NCBI GenBank assembly: GCA_002298785.1
Contig: DBMR01000111.1
Location: 1 to 28,410 of the forward strand
Source: Verrucomicrobia subdivision 3 bacterium UBA693
Lineage (GTDB): Bacteria > Verrucomicrobiota > Verrucomicrobiia > Limisphaerales > UBA8199
Direction of reading: 5' to 3'
DNA: 28,410 bases
The translations under genes and the position numbers were made by a program. The notes beneath the pieces were generated by a model. That model worked only from the letters and a program-made list of their open reading frames with translations, was not told the DNA's origin and ran no database searches. Position 1 is the first letter of the stretch; every line of letters begins with the position of its first letter. This document shows positions 6,011 to 13,022 of this stretch, in pieces.

Positions 6011-6094
6011 GTCCACAGTCCATAGTCCATAGTCCACGGTCTATAGTCCTCAGTCCTCCGTCCTCAGACCTCCGTCCTCCGCCCTCAGTCCTTC
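6011..6094. repeat. Twelve tandem copies of a 7-bp repeat
   Basis: Exact 7-base register runs from 6011 to 6094. Units are GTCCACA, GTCCATA (twice), GTCCACG, GTCTATA, then mostly GTCCTCA and GTCCTCC. The first five units share one sub-type and the last seven another, which suggests two rounds of expansion. It ends 8 bases before the -35 element at 6102. Confidence 0.9.
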
Positions 6095-6101
6095 CCCCCG
6101 C

Positions 6102-6130
6102 TTGACACTTCCATCAACGTTTGCTAGTCT
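6102..6130 (+). promoter_or_regulatory. Strong sigma70-type promoter
   Basis: TTGACA (6102-6107), 17-base spacer, TAGTCT (6125-6130). The predicted start of transcription is near 6137. No protein gene follows for more than 1.2 kb, so it may drive a non-coding RNA. Confidence 0.65.
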
Positions 6131-6136
6131 GAATCG

Positions 6137-6280
6137 TCAATTGGACGTTGCGGTGCAGCGTCCGTTGGCCGGCGAAAACATTCCGGTGGAGTGCCAGTAA
6201 CCCCCAGTTGCCTGGGCCTTTCTCGGTGAGATAGGGAGGTGTCGGGTGCGGCAGCGCGCATCCCTAAAATTTCAACTAAA
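6137..6280 (+). ncRNA. Possible structured non-coding RNA
   Basis: The stretch begins where transcription from the 6102 promoter should start. It holds a hairpin with GGACG/CGTCC and inner TGC/GCA pairs (about 6143-6163), a CCGG..CCGG fold after it, and a CCCAG/CTGGG hairpin with a TTGC loop (about 6204-6217). It has no open frame with gene-like features. It does not match my memory of tmRNA, RNase P RNA, SRP RNA or the cobalamin riboswitch. No clear terminator marks its 3' end, so the end is a guess. Confidence 0.35.
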
Positions 6281-6464
6281 ACCCGTCCGTGGCGTTATTC
6301 CCATGGACCAGGTCAGAGTCTTTGCTGTCCGTCCGGCCAGTAAGACGAAATAGGTGTGATAAAAGCGGGTGAGAGCATGAACCAGAGGGCGTTTGGGTTT
6401 GGTGTCCCGGCTTCAGCCGGTTTCGTGTGCCCGTGGCCGACCGGCTGAAAAAATGGTCAAAAAC

Positions 6465-6485
6465 GGTAAAGTTTTGGTAAAGTTC
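6465..6485 (+). repeat. Pair of ~10-bp direct repeats (GGTAAAGTTT type)
   Basis: GGTAAAGTTTT is followed at once by GGTAAAGTTC. These resemble the phased repeats at 6627-6666. Confidence 0.6.
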
Positions 6486-6626
6486 CTGACCCTTTGCCTC
6501 CCTCCTCCATGGCTGCACCGCGGTGGCCCAATACCTCCGCGTAACCGAGCAGCCTTCGGCAATTTCGGCTGGGCTCAGGCAGGAGGAGGGCCGCTTTGGG
6601 GTAGACCGGGTGAAAATTCCATTTTC

Positions 6627-6666
6627 GGTAACGTTTGGTAACATTTGGTAACGTCTGGTAATCTCG
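6627..6666 (+). repeat. Four 10-bp-phased direct repeats (iteron-like)
   Basis: Units GGTAACGTTT, GGTAACATTT, GGTAACGTCT and GGTAATCTCG start at 6627, 6637, 6647 and 6657, an exact 10-bp period. Such phasing puts each unit on nearly the same face of the helix, as in sites bound by repeated protein units. Confidence 0.8.
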
Positions 6667-7140
6667 TAACGGGGTCTCGCTGGGCCCAGGAGCGGTTCCG
6701 GGACGGCTTGGGACCCCGTTGGGACGGCTAAAAGATCAAAATCACCCAATGTTTACGGCCTTGGGACGGTGGGACGGCTTTTTCAGGGTGTGCCCCCCTC
6801 CGCCATGGCTGCACCGCCGACACCGCTTAAACTCCATGTCTTGTACACGTTTTGTCGCTTTAGGTACAGCCTTTGTCACGCCATATAGGGTGAGATGACC
6901 GAAAAGCGCGGCATGCAGAGCGCTGAGTCCGGACCCGGCGCGGCGACTACCCGCTATTTTGAACCCGGTAGCGCGGCACCCCGAACCTCCGCCTGGGCCC
7001 CAGTTTTTGCCCCGTCCCAGCCCTCAGGCAGTTTCCTCCGTCCGCCTCCCCTTCCGCTTATTCCCAGTATTCCGTGGTTCGCTTCCCATCGCGGCGGCCC
7101 CACGTTTCACACCTCACTTTTCGCCCTCTTTTCTGGCTAA

Positions 7141-7170
7141 TTCTCACCTATTCTCACCCTTTCTCACCAA
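7141..7170 (-). repeat. Three 10-bp-phased direct repeats
   Basis: TTCTCACC plus two variable bases occurs at 7141, 7151 and 7161. On the minus strand the unit is GGTGAGAA. It differs in sequence from the 6627 set but has the same 10-bp spacing. Confidence 0.75.
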
Positions 7171-7360
7171 CTTTTAACCCAAACCCCGATTATGAACCCA
7201 CTCCGCCAATCCAAACCATTCGGCGCGGCGACGGCTCGTCCCGCCAAAAGACATGCGACTTTGTGGCCGTTGAATTTTTCCCAGCTAGCCGCACTGGCAT
7301 TTTAGCCGATTTTTCTTGTGCGGTTTGCACTTCGGCGGGTGCTATACATTGAAATTGAAG

Positions 7361-7549
7361 ATGTCAACCGATCCAGAGCTGCTCCAGCAATTCGCGCAAA
7401 CCAGGTCCGAGGCGGCCTTTGCGGAACTTGTCCGGCGGCATGTCAACCCGGTTCATTCGGCCGCGCTCGATCGCGTGGGCGGGGACCCGCACCTGGCCGC
7501 CAAACTTCCCAGCCGCATGAGTTTCCGCCGCGCCCGGAGCCACGCTTGA
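7361..7549 (+). pseudogene. Truncated ECF sigma factor (N-terminal stub)
   Basis: The frame encodes 62 aa. Residues 1-47 match the start of sigma-70 region 2 in ECF sigma factors common in Verrucomicrobiota and Planctomycetota: DPELLQQFAQTRSEAAFAELVRRHVNPV, then SAALDRVGGDPHLA. In intact proteins a D-V-T-Q type helix and region 4 follow. Here the match stops at about residue 47 and the remaining 15 residues are unrelated. The product lacks DNA-binding region 4 and cannot work as a sigma factor. It lies directly upstream of clpP, and the clpP promoter overlaps its end, so a deletion probably joined the two. Confidence 0.7.
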
Positions 7550-7574
7550 CCCCGGACAGTAGCTCCGCTAGGTT
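7546..7574 (+). promoter_or_regulatory. Probable clpPX promoter
   Basis: TTGACC (7546-7551), 17-base spacer, TAGGTT (7569-7574). It would give a leader of about 17 bases before the clpP start, which contains GGAG. Confidence 0.5.
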
Positions 7575-7597
7575 GCGTCACTGGAGAATCTAGTGAT

Positions 7598-8239
7598 ATG
7601 CAAAACTTTTTAGTGCCCATGGTGGTAGAGCAAACGGGCCGCGGTGAACGCGGCTACGATATTTATTCGCGTTTGCTGGTGGACCGGATCGTGTTCTTGG
7701 GAACCCCCGTGGACGATATGGTGGCCAACCTGATCATCGCCCAACTGCTCTTTTTGCAGATGAGCGATCCGAAGAAGGACGTCCATCTTTATATTAACTC
7801 GCCCGGCGGCAGCGTGACGGCCGGCCTGGCAATTTACGACACGATGCAGTTTTTGACCTGCGATGTGAACACGTATTGCATCGGGCAGGCCGCCAGCATG
7901 GGAGCGGTGCTGCTCTGCGGCGGCACCAAAGGCAAGCGCTACGCTTTGCCCAACTCGAACATCATGATCCACCAGGTGTTGGGTGGAGCGGAGGGGCCGG
8001 CCAGCGACGTGGAAATTCGCGTGCGCTACATGCTCAAGCTGAAGCAGCGCCTCAACGCCATCATCTCGAAGCACACCGGCCGCACCATCGAGCAGGTCGA
8101 GAAGGATTGCGATCGCGATAACTTCATGAGCTCCGAGGAAGCCAAGTCCTACGGCCTGGTGGATGAAGTGGTGCAGTCCCGCAAGGAAATCACGACCCTG
8201 GCCGAGCGCGCGACGAGTCTCGCCGACAAAAAAGAGTAA
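7598..8239 (+). CDS. clpP: ATP-dependent Clp protease proteolytic subunit
   Basis: ClpP is a serine peptidase that forms a double-ring chamber in the cytoplasm and degrades proteins unfolded by ClpX or ClpA/C. The product is 213 aa, close to the usual length with almost no pro-region. The catalytic triad is Ser100 in GQAASMGAVLL, His125 in NSNIMIHQ, and Asp174 in DRDNFMS; the YINSPGGSV oxyanion segment is at 65-73. GGAG about 11 bases upstream supports the ATG at 7598. It lies 3 bases ahead of clpX. The trigger factor gene, often next to clpP in other bacteria, is absent here; a truncated sigma gene takes the place upstream. Confidence 0.98.
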   Translation: MQNFLVPMVVEQTGRGERGYDIYSRLLVDRIVFLGTPVDDMVANLIIAQLLFLQMSDPKKDVHLYINSPGGSVTAGLAIYDTMQFLTCDVNTYCIGQAASMGAVLLCGGTKGKRYALPNSNIMIHQVLGGAEGPASDVEIRVRYMLKLKQRLNAIISKHTGRTIEQVEKDCDRDNFMSSEEAKSYGLVDEVVQSRKEITTLAERATSLADKKE

Positions 8240-8242
8240 GCC

Positions 8243-9532
8243 ATGGCCCGGCCCACCAGCATTACGCTCTGCAGCTTTTGCGGCAAGTCCCACGCTGAGG
8301 TTAAAAAACTCATCCAGGGACCGGGGGTGTATATTTGCGACAATTGTGTCGTGCTCTGCAAGCAGGTGTTGGACAAGGAACTCACGCCTCAGCCGAAAAA
8401 GCACAAGCCACGCATCAACGTTCCCAAGCCCAGCGAGATCAAGCGCCGCTTGGATCAATTCTGCATCGGGCAGGATCACGCCAAGAAGACGCTGGCTGTG
8501 GCGGTCCATAATCATTACAAGCGCATCCTGCAGGAGTCTTCCGCCGGTTCCGATGAGGAGTCGGCCGCGGGCGAGCACCGGCAGGACGACGTCGAAATCG
8601 AGAAGAGCAATATTCTGATGATCGGGCCCACCGGTTCGGGCAAGACCCTGCTGGCGCGCACCTTGGCGGAATTGCTCGAGGTGCCGTTCGCCATTGCCGA
8701 CGCCACCACGCTGACCGAGGCGGGATACGTGGGCGAGGATGTCGAGAACATCATTCTGCGCTTGTTGCAGAACGCCGATTATGACGTGAAACGGGCTCAG
8801 CGCGGCATCGTTTACATCGATGAAATCGATAAGATCGCGCGCAAAACAGAAAACGTCTCCATCACGCGCGACGTCTCCGGTGAAGGTGTCCAGCAGGCCC
8901 TGCTCAAGATTTTGGAAGGCACGGTCTGCAATGTGCCGCCGCAGGGCGGTCGCAAGCATCCGCAGCAGGAATACATCCGCGTCGATACCCGCGACGTGCT
9001 ATTCATCTGCGGGGGCGCTTTCGTCGGCCTGGAGCGGATCATCCATCGTCGCCTCGGGAAGAACGTCATGGGCTTCCGCACGCCCGGCGACGGTAATAAT
9101 ATTGCCACCATCAACCGACAAGAAATCCTCGCGCAAGTTGAACCGGAAGATTTGCTGTCCTTCGGCTTTATCCCGGAGTTTGTGGGCCGGTTGCCGATGG
9201 TCACGGTGCTCGGGGAGTTGACCGAAGAACAGTTGGTCTCGATTCTGACCGACACGCGGAACGCGTTGACGCGGCAATACGCCAAGCTGCTCTCGATGGA
9301 AGGGGTGGAGCTGGAATTCGCTCCCGAAGCGCTGCGGGAGTTGGCCGCGCTGGCCATCAAAAAGGGCACCGGCGCCCGGGCGTTGCGCAGTTTGCTCGAG
9401 AAAATCATGCTGGAAATCATGTACGAAGTGCCCAGCAATGATGACATTCTCCACGTCGAGATTACCCAGGCGGCGGTGGCCGGTGAAGGTCGTCCCCTCA
9501 TCCGCCGCAAACAAGGCCGCGAGGCGGCTTGA
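8243..9532 (+). CDS. clpX: ATP-dependent Clp protease ATP-binding subunit
   Basis: ClpX is a AAA+ unfoldase that recognises tagged substrates and feeds them into ClpP. The product is 429 aa, a normal length. The N-terminal zinc domain has Cys10, Cys13, Cys32 and Cys35. Walker A GPTGSGKT is at 128-135, the pore loop GYVG at 161-164, Walker B IVYIDEID at 189-196, the RKH loop at 237-239, the arginine finger region GRLP at 315-318, and sensor 2 GTGARALRS at 376-384. The ClpP-contacting loop reads MGF (276-278) instead of the usual IGF or LGF. Three bases separate it from clpP, so the two form an operon. The gene converges on the secreted-protein gene at 9628. Confidence 0.98.
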   Translation: MARPTSITLCSFCGKSHAEVKKLIQGPGVYICDNCVVLCKQVLDKELTPQPKKHKPRINVPKPSEIKRRLDQFCIGQDHAKKTLAVAVHNHYKRILQESSAGSDEESAAGEHRQDDVEIEKSNILMIGPTGSGKTLLARTLAELLEVPFAIADATTLTEAGYVGEDVENIILRLLQNADYDVKRAQRGIVYIDEIDKIARKTENVSITRDVSGEGVQQALLKILEGTVCNVPPQGGRKHPQQEYIRVDTRDVLFICGGAFVGLERIIHRRLGKNVMGFRTPGDGNNIATINRQEILAQVEPEDLLSFGFIPEFVGRLPMVTVLGELTEEQLVSILTDTRNALTRQYAKLLSMEGVELEFAPEALRELAALAIKKGTGARALRSLLEKIMLEIMYEVPSNDDILHVEITQAAVAGEGRPLIRRKQGREAA

Positions 9533-9577
9533 TTGACCGGCGGTGGACCGGGAAACGGGTTGCTACACTGCGGCAAC

Positions 9578-9608
9578 AAAAAACCGGGCCCGCGCAAGGC
9601 AGGCCCGG
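9578..9608 (-). terminator. Rho-independent terminator for the secreted-protein gene
   Basis: On the minus strand the 7-bp stem CCGGGCC/GGCCCGG with an 11-base loop is followed by TTTTTT. It lies about 20 bases past the stop of the 9628-10479 gene. The stem could also act weakly on clpX transcripts, but no T run follows on the + strand. Confidence 0.8.
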
Positions 9609-9627
9609 TGGGTAGAGTTAGAATAGG

Positions 9628-10479
9628 TTAGCGCGCCACGTTAACGGATTGTCCCAGGAGCTTGCCTTTCACGGTCTTGACCTGGTTCCCGATCATCCCG
9701 ATTTGCAGGCTCGTTCCCTTGGCCACCCCGGTGCCGGTCAACACGATTTTGGTGGATTGTGTCTTGGCGGTATAGGTGCCTTTGGCGGTGAAGGGCAGCA
9801 CCAACCCGGAGCTCAGTGTCACATTGGCGACGCTGGCGGTGACCACTTTGCCGCTCGTGGCGAGAGTCAGGTCCAGGGTCCAATTTCCATTTCCAAGATC
9901 GGGATCATTCAGGTCTTTCGGGCCAAAGGTGTCTTTGGAGGAAATGCTCCCGAGGCCCGAGGCGGACGCGCTGGCCTTGTTGTTGCCGGAAACCGTTTTG
10001 GTGGCATTGTCGATTGCGAAGCTGGTGGACCCGGTGGCTTTCACATTGCGGGTGGCGCCTTCAAAATCGTTGATCGTGCCGGAGACCGTCCCTGAGAAGG
10101 ACCCCTTGGCGATGCTCTTCGAGGAGCTGATCGACCCGCTCAATTTGTAAGTCCCCGTAAAGGTTTTGGTCGCCGTTCCCCCCGATTCCGGCTCATATTC
10201 CAAGGTCACGGTGCTGGTGCCCGCACCCGCCACCTTGCCGCCCGATGCTCTAACCGGGGTCGCCACAAAATGGATGTTAACCCATCCCCCGCTGTTGGAC
10301 GGGCTCACCTCGATGCTGACATCGCGCAGCGGTTCGATCACCGCGAGATCCCACACCAGGTTGGACGCGTCGCCCACCGTCAGTTGGTATGGACCCGAGG
10401 GACCGGTTTGTGCCCAAGCCGCGCTGGCCGCCAGCAACCCACTAAGAATTGCCCCGAAGAATTTCACCTTTTTATTCAT
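9628..10479 (-). CDS. Secreted beta-rich protein of unknown function
   Basis: The product is 283 aa. A typical Sec signal peptide (basic MNKKVK, hydrophobic core, AWA cleavage near residue 23) leads to a mature protein rich in Ser, Thr, Gly and Val with alternating short strands, suggesting an all-beta fold in the periplasm or outside. No cysteine is visible in the mature part and no catalytic motif is recognised. The start is the ATG at 10479. It is a single-gene unit with its own promoter and a strong terminator. The nearby lipoprotein at 10654 is divergent. Confidence 0.8.
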   Translation of the reverse strand: MNKKVKFFGAILSGLLAASAAWAQTGPSGPYQLTVGDASNLVWDLAVIEPLRDVSIEVSPSNSGGWVNIHFVATPVRASGGKVAGAGTSTVTLEYEPESGGTATKTFTGTYKLSGSISSSKSIAKGSFSGTVSGTINDFEGATRNVKATGSTSFAIDNATKTVSGNNKASASASGLGSISSKDTFGPKDLNDPDLGNGNWTLDLTLATSGKVVTASVANVTLSSGLVLPFTAKGTYTAKTQSTKIVLTGTGVAKGTSLQIGMIGNQVKTVKGKLLGQSVNVAR

Positions 10480-10514
10480 AGTTTATTGGATGGATAAGTT
10501 GACTTACAAAATAT

Positions 10515-10543
10515 TGTTTATCAGAATTAGTTGGGTGGGTCAA
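10515..10543 (-). promoter_or_regulatory. Promoter of the secreted-protein gene
   Basis: On the minus strand: TTGACC (10538-10543), 17-base spacer, TAAACA (10515-10520). The predicted leader is about 25-30 bases. Confidence 0.55.
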
Positions 10544-10653
10544 TGAAAAACAAATAACCGCGCTTATGACCCGGTCGTTCGCATCGATTCCTTTGATGTT
10601 GGTAAAAGGTTTATCGATTACAGGGTCTGTGGGTTGGGCGCTAAAATGGTGGC

Positions 10654-11103
10654 ATGAAAATCATGCGAATCAATTCACCTGGCAAAAAACAGCAAACGAT
10701 CTCCACCATGCTCCGTTGGTGGTTGCTGCCCCTGCTGATGGCGGCGGTCTGGACGGGATGTCGCCCCGAGACGAAAGTCGTCACGGACATCGACCCGGTG
10801 GGCGACTACACCCTGGTCAGCGTGGACGGCAAACCGGTGCCTTGCGACGTGCAGCATGACGGTCACGCCGTGGCCATTAAGTCCGGCAGCTTCGTTATTA
10901 GCTCCAATGGCACCTGCGCGAGCAAAATGGTTTTCGCTCCGCCCGGACGCGCCGACCTCACCCGGGAGGTCAAAGCCGCCTACACCCGGCAGGGCACAAA
11001 TCTTTCCATGAGCTGGGAGGGCGCCGGCACCACCACCGGAGCCGTGAGCGGGAACACGTTCACCATGAACAACGAGGGCATGGTGCTCGCCTACCGGAAG
11101 TGA
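10654..11103 (+). CDS. Lipoprotein of unknown function
   Basis: The product is 149 aa from the ATG at 10654; an internal ATG at 10708 (residue 19) would give a shorter, more typical signal peptide and may be the true start. The lipobox is AVWTGC with lipidated Cys36 in the long form. The mature part (about residues 45-149) shows GDYTLVSVDGKPVP, a SGSFVISSNGTCASKM strand pair and a final NTFTMNNEGMVLAYRK, a layout like small lipocalin-type beta-barrel lipoproteins. This is a fold guess only. The two cysteines at about 62 and 90 could form a disulfide. Confidence 0.7.
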   Translation: MKIMRINSPGKKQQTISTMLRWWLLPLLMAAVWTGCRPETKVVTDIDPVGDYTLVSVDGKPVPCDVQHDGHAVAIKSGSFVISSNGTCASKMVFAPPGRADLTREVKAAYTRQGTNLSMSWEGAGTTTGAVSGNTFTMNNEGMVLAYRK

Positions 11104-11145
11104 GGGCCGGGCGGGCTTCCGGGGCGCTTGCGCGCGGAATCGCCG

Positions 11146-11160
11146 CGAGTAGAATACTCG
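11146..11160. promoter_or_regulatory. Palindromic site upstream of the cupin gene
   Basis: CGAGTA-GAA-TACTCG is a perfect 6+6 inverted repeat 19 bases before the cupin start. It could be an operator; no regulator gene is adjacent. Confidence 0.35.
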
Positions 11161-11179
11161 TACGCTTGGATTTCCGATT

Positions 11180-11659
11180 ATGCGCAAGGTCAATACGAAT
11201 AAAATTGCGGAGCTCGCCTGGACTTCGCCCAAAGGCAAGTTCGCCAGTTTTGGCAAGGAAGTCTCCGAGGAGTTGGGACGTCAACCGCGGTCCACGGACC
11301 TCAACGAGCGGCATCCTTTTGATGTCGAGATTTGCCGCATCCCGCCCGGCATGACGCCGTGTCCCTACCACTCGCACAGTGCCCAGTGGGAATTCTACCA
11401 TGTCATTTCCGGCCGGGGCATCGTACGGCACCAGGATGGAACCACGGAGATCGAGCCCGGCGACGCGTTTCTGTTTAAACCGGGTGAGCCGCACCAGCTA
11501 ACCAATAACGGCGCGGAAGATCTCGTGATTTACGTGATTGCGGACAACCCAATCGGTGAATCGTATTACTACCCCGACAGTAAGAAGTGGTGCGTGAATT
11601 CACCCGAGCGCCGCATCATCCGGTCCGAACCGCTGGACTATTTCGACGGCGAAGAGTGA
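11180..11659 (+). CDS. Cupin-domain protein
   Basis: The product is 159 aa from the ATG at 11180. Cupin motif 1 gives the metal ligands His64, His66 and Glu71 with the conserved SGRG turn (77-80), and motif 2 gives His105 in KPGEPHQLTN. All four usual ligands are present, so it probably binds a divalent metal. The fold is a small cytoplasmic beta-barrel. Many such proteins are sugar isomerases, dioxygenases or sensors, and the sequence alone does not tell which. A GNAT gene follows 36 bases later on the same strand and may be co-transcribed. Confidence 0.85.
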   Translation: MRKVNTNKIAELAWTSPKGKFASFGKEVSEELGRQPRSTDLNERHPFDVEICRIPPGMTPCPYHSHSAQWEFYHVISGRGIVRHQDGTTEIEPGDAFLFKPGEPHQLTNNGAEDLVIYVIADNPIGESYYYPDSKKWCVNSPERRIIRSEPLDYFDGEE

Positions 11660-11695
11660 GTCAACGAGTGTCCGCGAGAGATCGCACCCGGAGTT

Positions 11696-12202
11696 ATGTG
11701 CTTTAGTTTTGAAGCTGCGACCACGGCTGAAGCGGGCCGGTTGTCGGAATTGCATATCGCAGTGGCCGAGGATCTCACTCGCCAGCATGGAGCCGGGCCG
11801 TGGACATCCCGGACGACCACGAGGGGTATGCTCTATGCCATGCGCCGGTCCAAAGTTTTCGTGGCGCGGCAGGCCGGAGAAATCGTCGGCACGCTGCATT
11901 TAACCACCAGGAAGCCCTGGTCCATCAACACGGCCTATTTCACCGAGTGCCCACGACCGCTGTATCTCATCGCCATGGCGGTCGATCCGAAGTGGCAACG
12001 GCAAGGCATCGGCAGACGGTGCCTGGAAGCGGCCCGGAAGATCGCCTGGTCCTGGCCGGCCGATGTGATCCGCCTCGATGCCTTTGACGCCGAGGCTGGT
12101 GCCGGTCCTTTTTACTCAAAGTGCGGCTGGACGGAAGTGGGGCGGGCGCGGTATCGAAACACGCCGCTGATTTACTTCGAACAGTTGAACCCGCAGGCGT
12201 GA
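11696..12202 (+). CDS. GNAT-family N-acetyltransferase
   Basis: The product is 168 aa from the ATG at 11696. The acetyl-CoA binding motif is QRQGIGRRCL (101-110), a clear Q/R-x-x-G-x-G signature preceded by the strand IAMAVDP (92-98). The segment FYSKCGWTEVGRARYRNTPLIYFE near the C-terminus is the usual motif B with an F-Y-x-K-x-G-(W/F) pattern. The family moves an acetyl group from acetyl-CoA to an amine on a small molecule or protein; the acceptor is unknown. It follows the cupin gene closely. It converges on the thioredoxin-fold gene. Confidence 0.9.
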   Translation: MCFSFEAATTAEAGRLSELHIAVAEDLTRQHGAGPWTSRTTTRGMLYAMRRSKVFVARQAGEIVGTLHLTTRKPWSINTAYFTECPRPLYLIAMAVDPKWQRQGIGRRCLEAARKIAWSWPADVIRLDAFDAEAGAGPFYSKCGWTEVGRARYRNTPLIYFEQLNPQA

Positions 12203-12339
12203 GCCAAATTGCTGCGGAGTGGAGGAATGACCTCTGGTCAAAATTCGGACCCAACGCCGGGATTCGGATTTAATCGCGGCGTGTCGGCAGCTGCGGATTC
12301 CGCTGCGTTAATGATCTCGGGGACACCCCCGCGTTGCCA

Positions 12340-12834
12340 TCATCTCGCTTCCCACTGTTTCAGGAAGGCTGTGACTTTGGCCGGGCTGTGATGATCTCCC
12401 TCTTCGAGTTCGCCAGTGTTCTTGGTCGTCAGGTGTTTGCCGGTTGCATCGAGCACCACCAGGCTGGGCAAACCCATTTGCTCCGCCCCATATTTCTTCT
12501 GCAGATTCGCGTTATGCCCTTTGTTCACATCCACCAGGATGAGGACATAGTGGGCTTCCAGTTCCGCCTTCACTTCCTTGTCCGAATCAACCAAGCGATG
12601 CAGCTTATGGCACCAGCCGCACCAGTTCGCGCCGAACTGGATCAGGACGCGCTTGTTCTCCTTTTTGGCAGTGACGAGCGCGGCGTCGATCTGCGTCGTT
12701 CCGTCCAATGATTCATCGTAAATCCTGGGGCGGTTGGCCTTGGGATCATCGGCCGCGGTCAGTGTGGGCGGAGCGGCGAGCGCCAGGAGGCAGAGGATGC
12801 CCGCCGCCAGACAGGGTAGTAATCCAGTTTTCAT
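12340..12834 (-). CDS. Secreted thioredoxin-fold protein
   Basis: The product is 164 aa. A Sec signal peptide (about 1-27, ending near LTA) is followed by a thioredoxin domain. The active site WCGWC has Cys72 and Cys75, and the cis-proline is Pro123 in GLPSLVVLD. The layout matches the thioredoxin_7/DUF255-like group of periplasmic reductases or disulfide proteins, with an extra N-terminal stretch (YDESLDGTTQIDAALVTAKKENK) that is typical of it. It probably reduces or forms disulfides in the periplasm; the partner is not visible. The gene converges on the GNAT gene. Confidence 0.9.
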   Translation of the reverse strand: MKTGLLPCLAAGILCLLALAAPPTLTAADDPKANRPRIYDESLDGTTQIDAALVTAKKENKRVLIQFGANWCGWCHKLHRLVDSDKEVKAELEAHYVLILVDVNKGHNANLQKKYGAEQMGLPSLVVLDATGKHLTTKNTGELEEGDHHSPAKVTAFLKQWEAR

Positions 12835-13010
12835 AACACGGTTTTCTTAACGGCCATTCAGCGAAATCACTCCCCAAAGATTCCAGCGTCAGGGGAACGC
12901 GTCAATCGTTTCCCTCGTTGTTCTCTAGGCTCGCTGGTTGACATTCCGCCGCCTTGGTGCGAGTGGTTTCAGAGAAACCCACACTAAGCGCTAAACGCGC
13001 CGCATCTATT

Positions 13011-13015
13011 GGAGG
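13011..13015 (+). promoter_or_regulatory. Strong ribosome-binding site of the protease gene
   Basis: GGAGG lies 7 bases before the ATG at 13023 and fixes the start. Confidence 0.8.
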
Positions 13016-13022
13016 ATAAGCA

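Larger units (their letters stand above)
6300..7140. other. Long non-coding stretch rich in inverted and direct repeats
   Basis: No gene is supported. It contains CAGCCGGT/ACCGGCTG arms around 6416-6448; CCCTCCTCC with the inverse GGAGGAGGG about 80 bases on; the palindrome CACCGCGGTG; two copies of CCATGGCTGCACCGC (near 6510 and 6802); and several GGGACGG motifs between 6690 and 6780. Together they suggest a protein-binding or structured region, but no function is assigned. Confidence 0.5.

Noticed and set aside
6137..6280. 6S, tmRNA, RNase P, SRP RNA or cobalamin riboswitch
   Set aside because: The characteristic conserved motifs of these RNAs, as I remember them, are not found, so the element is left as an unnamed candidate.
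6416..6456. CAGCCGGT/ACCGGCTG hairpin followed by AAAAAA as a + strand terminator
   Set aside because: The run after the stem on the + strand is A, not T, and on the minus strand the T run precedes the stem, so neither direction fits.
7325..7348. TTGCAC and TATACA as a promoter for the sigma stub
   Set aside because: The spacer is only 12 bases, too short for a sigma70-type promoter.
7610..8959. A 449-codon minus-strand frame across clpP and clpX
   Set aside because: It is the shadow of two certain genes; high GC at third positions keeps the opposite frame open.
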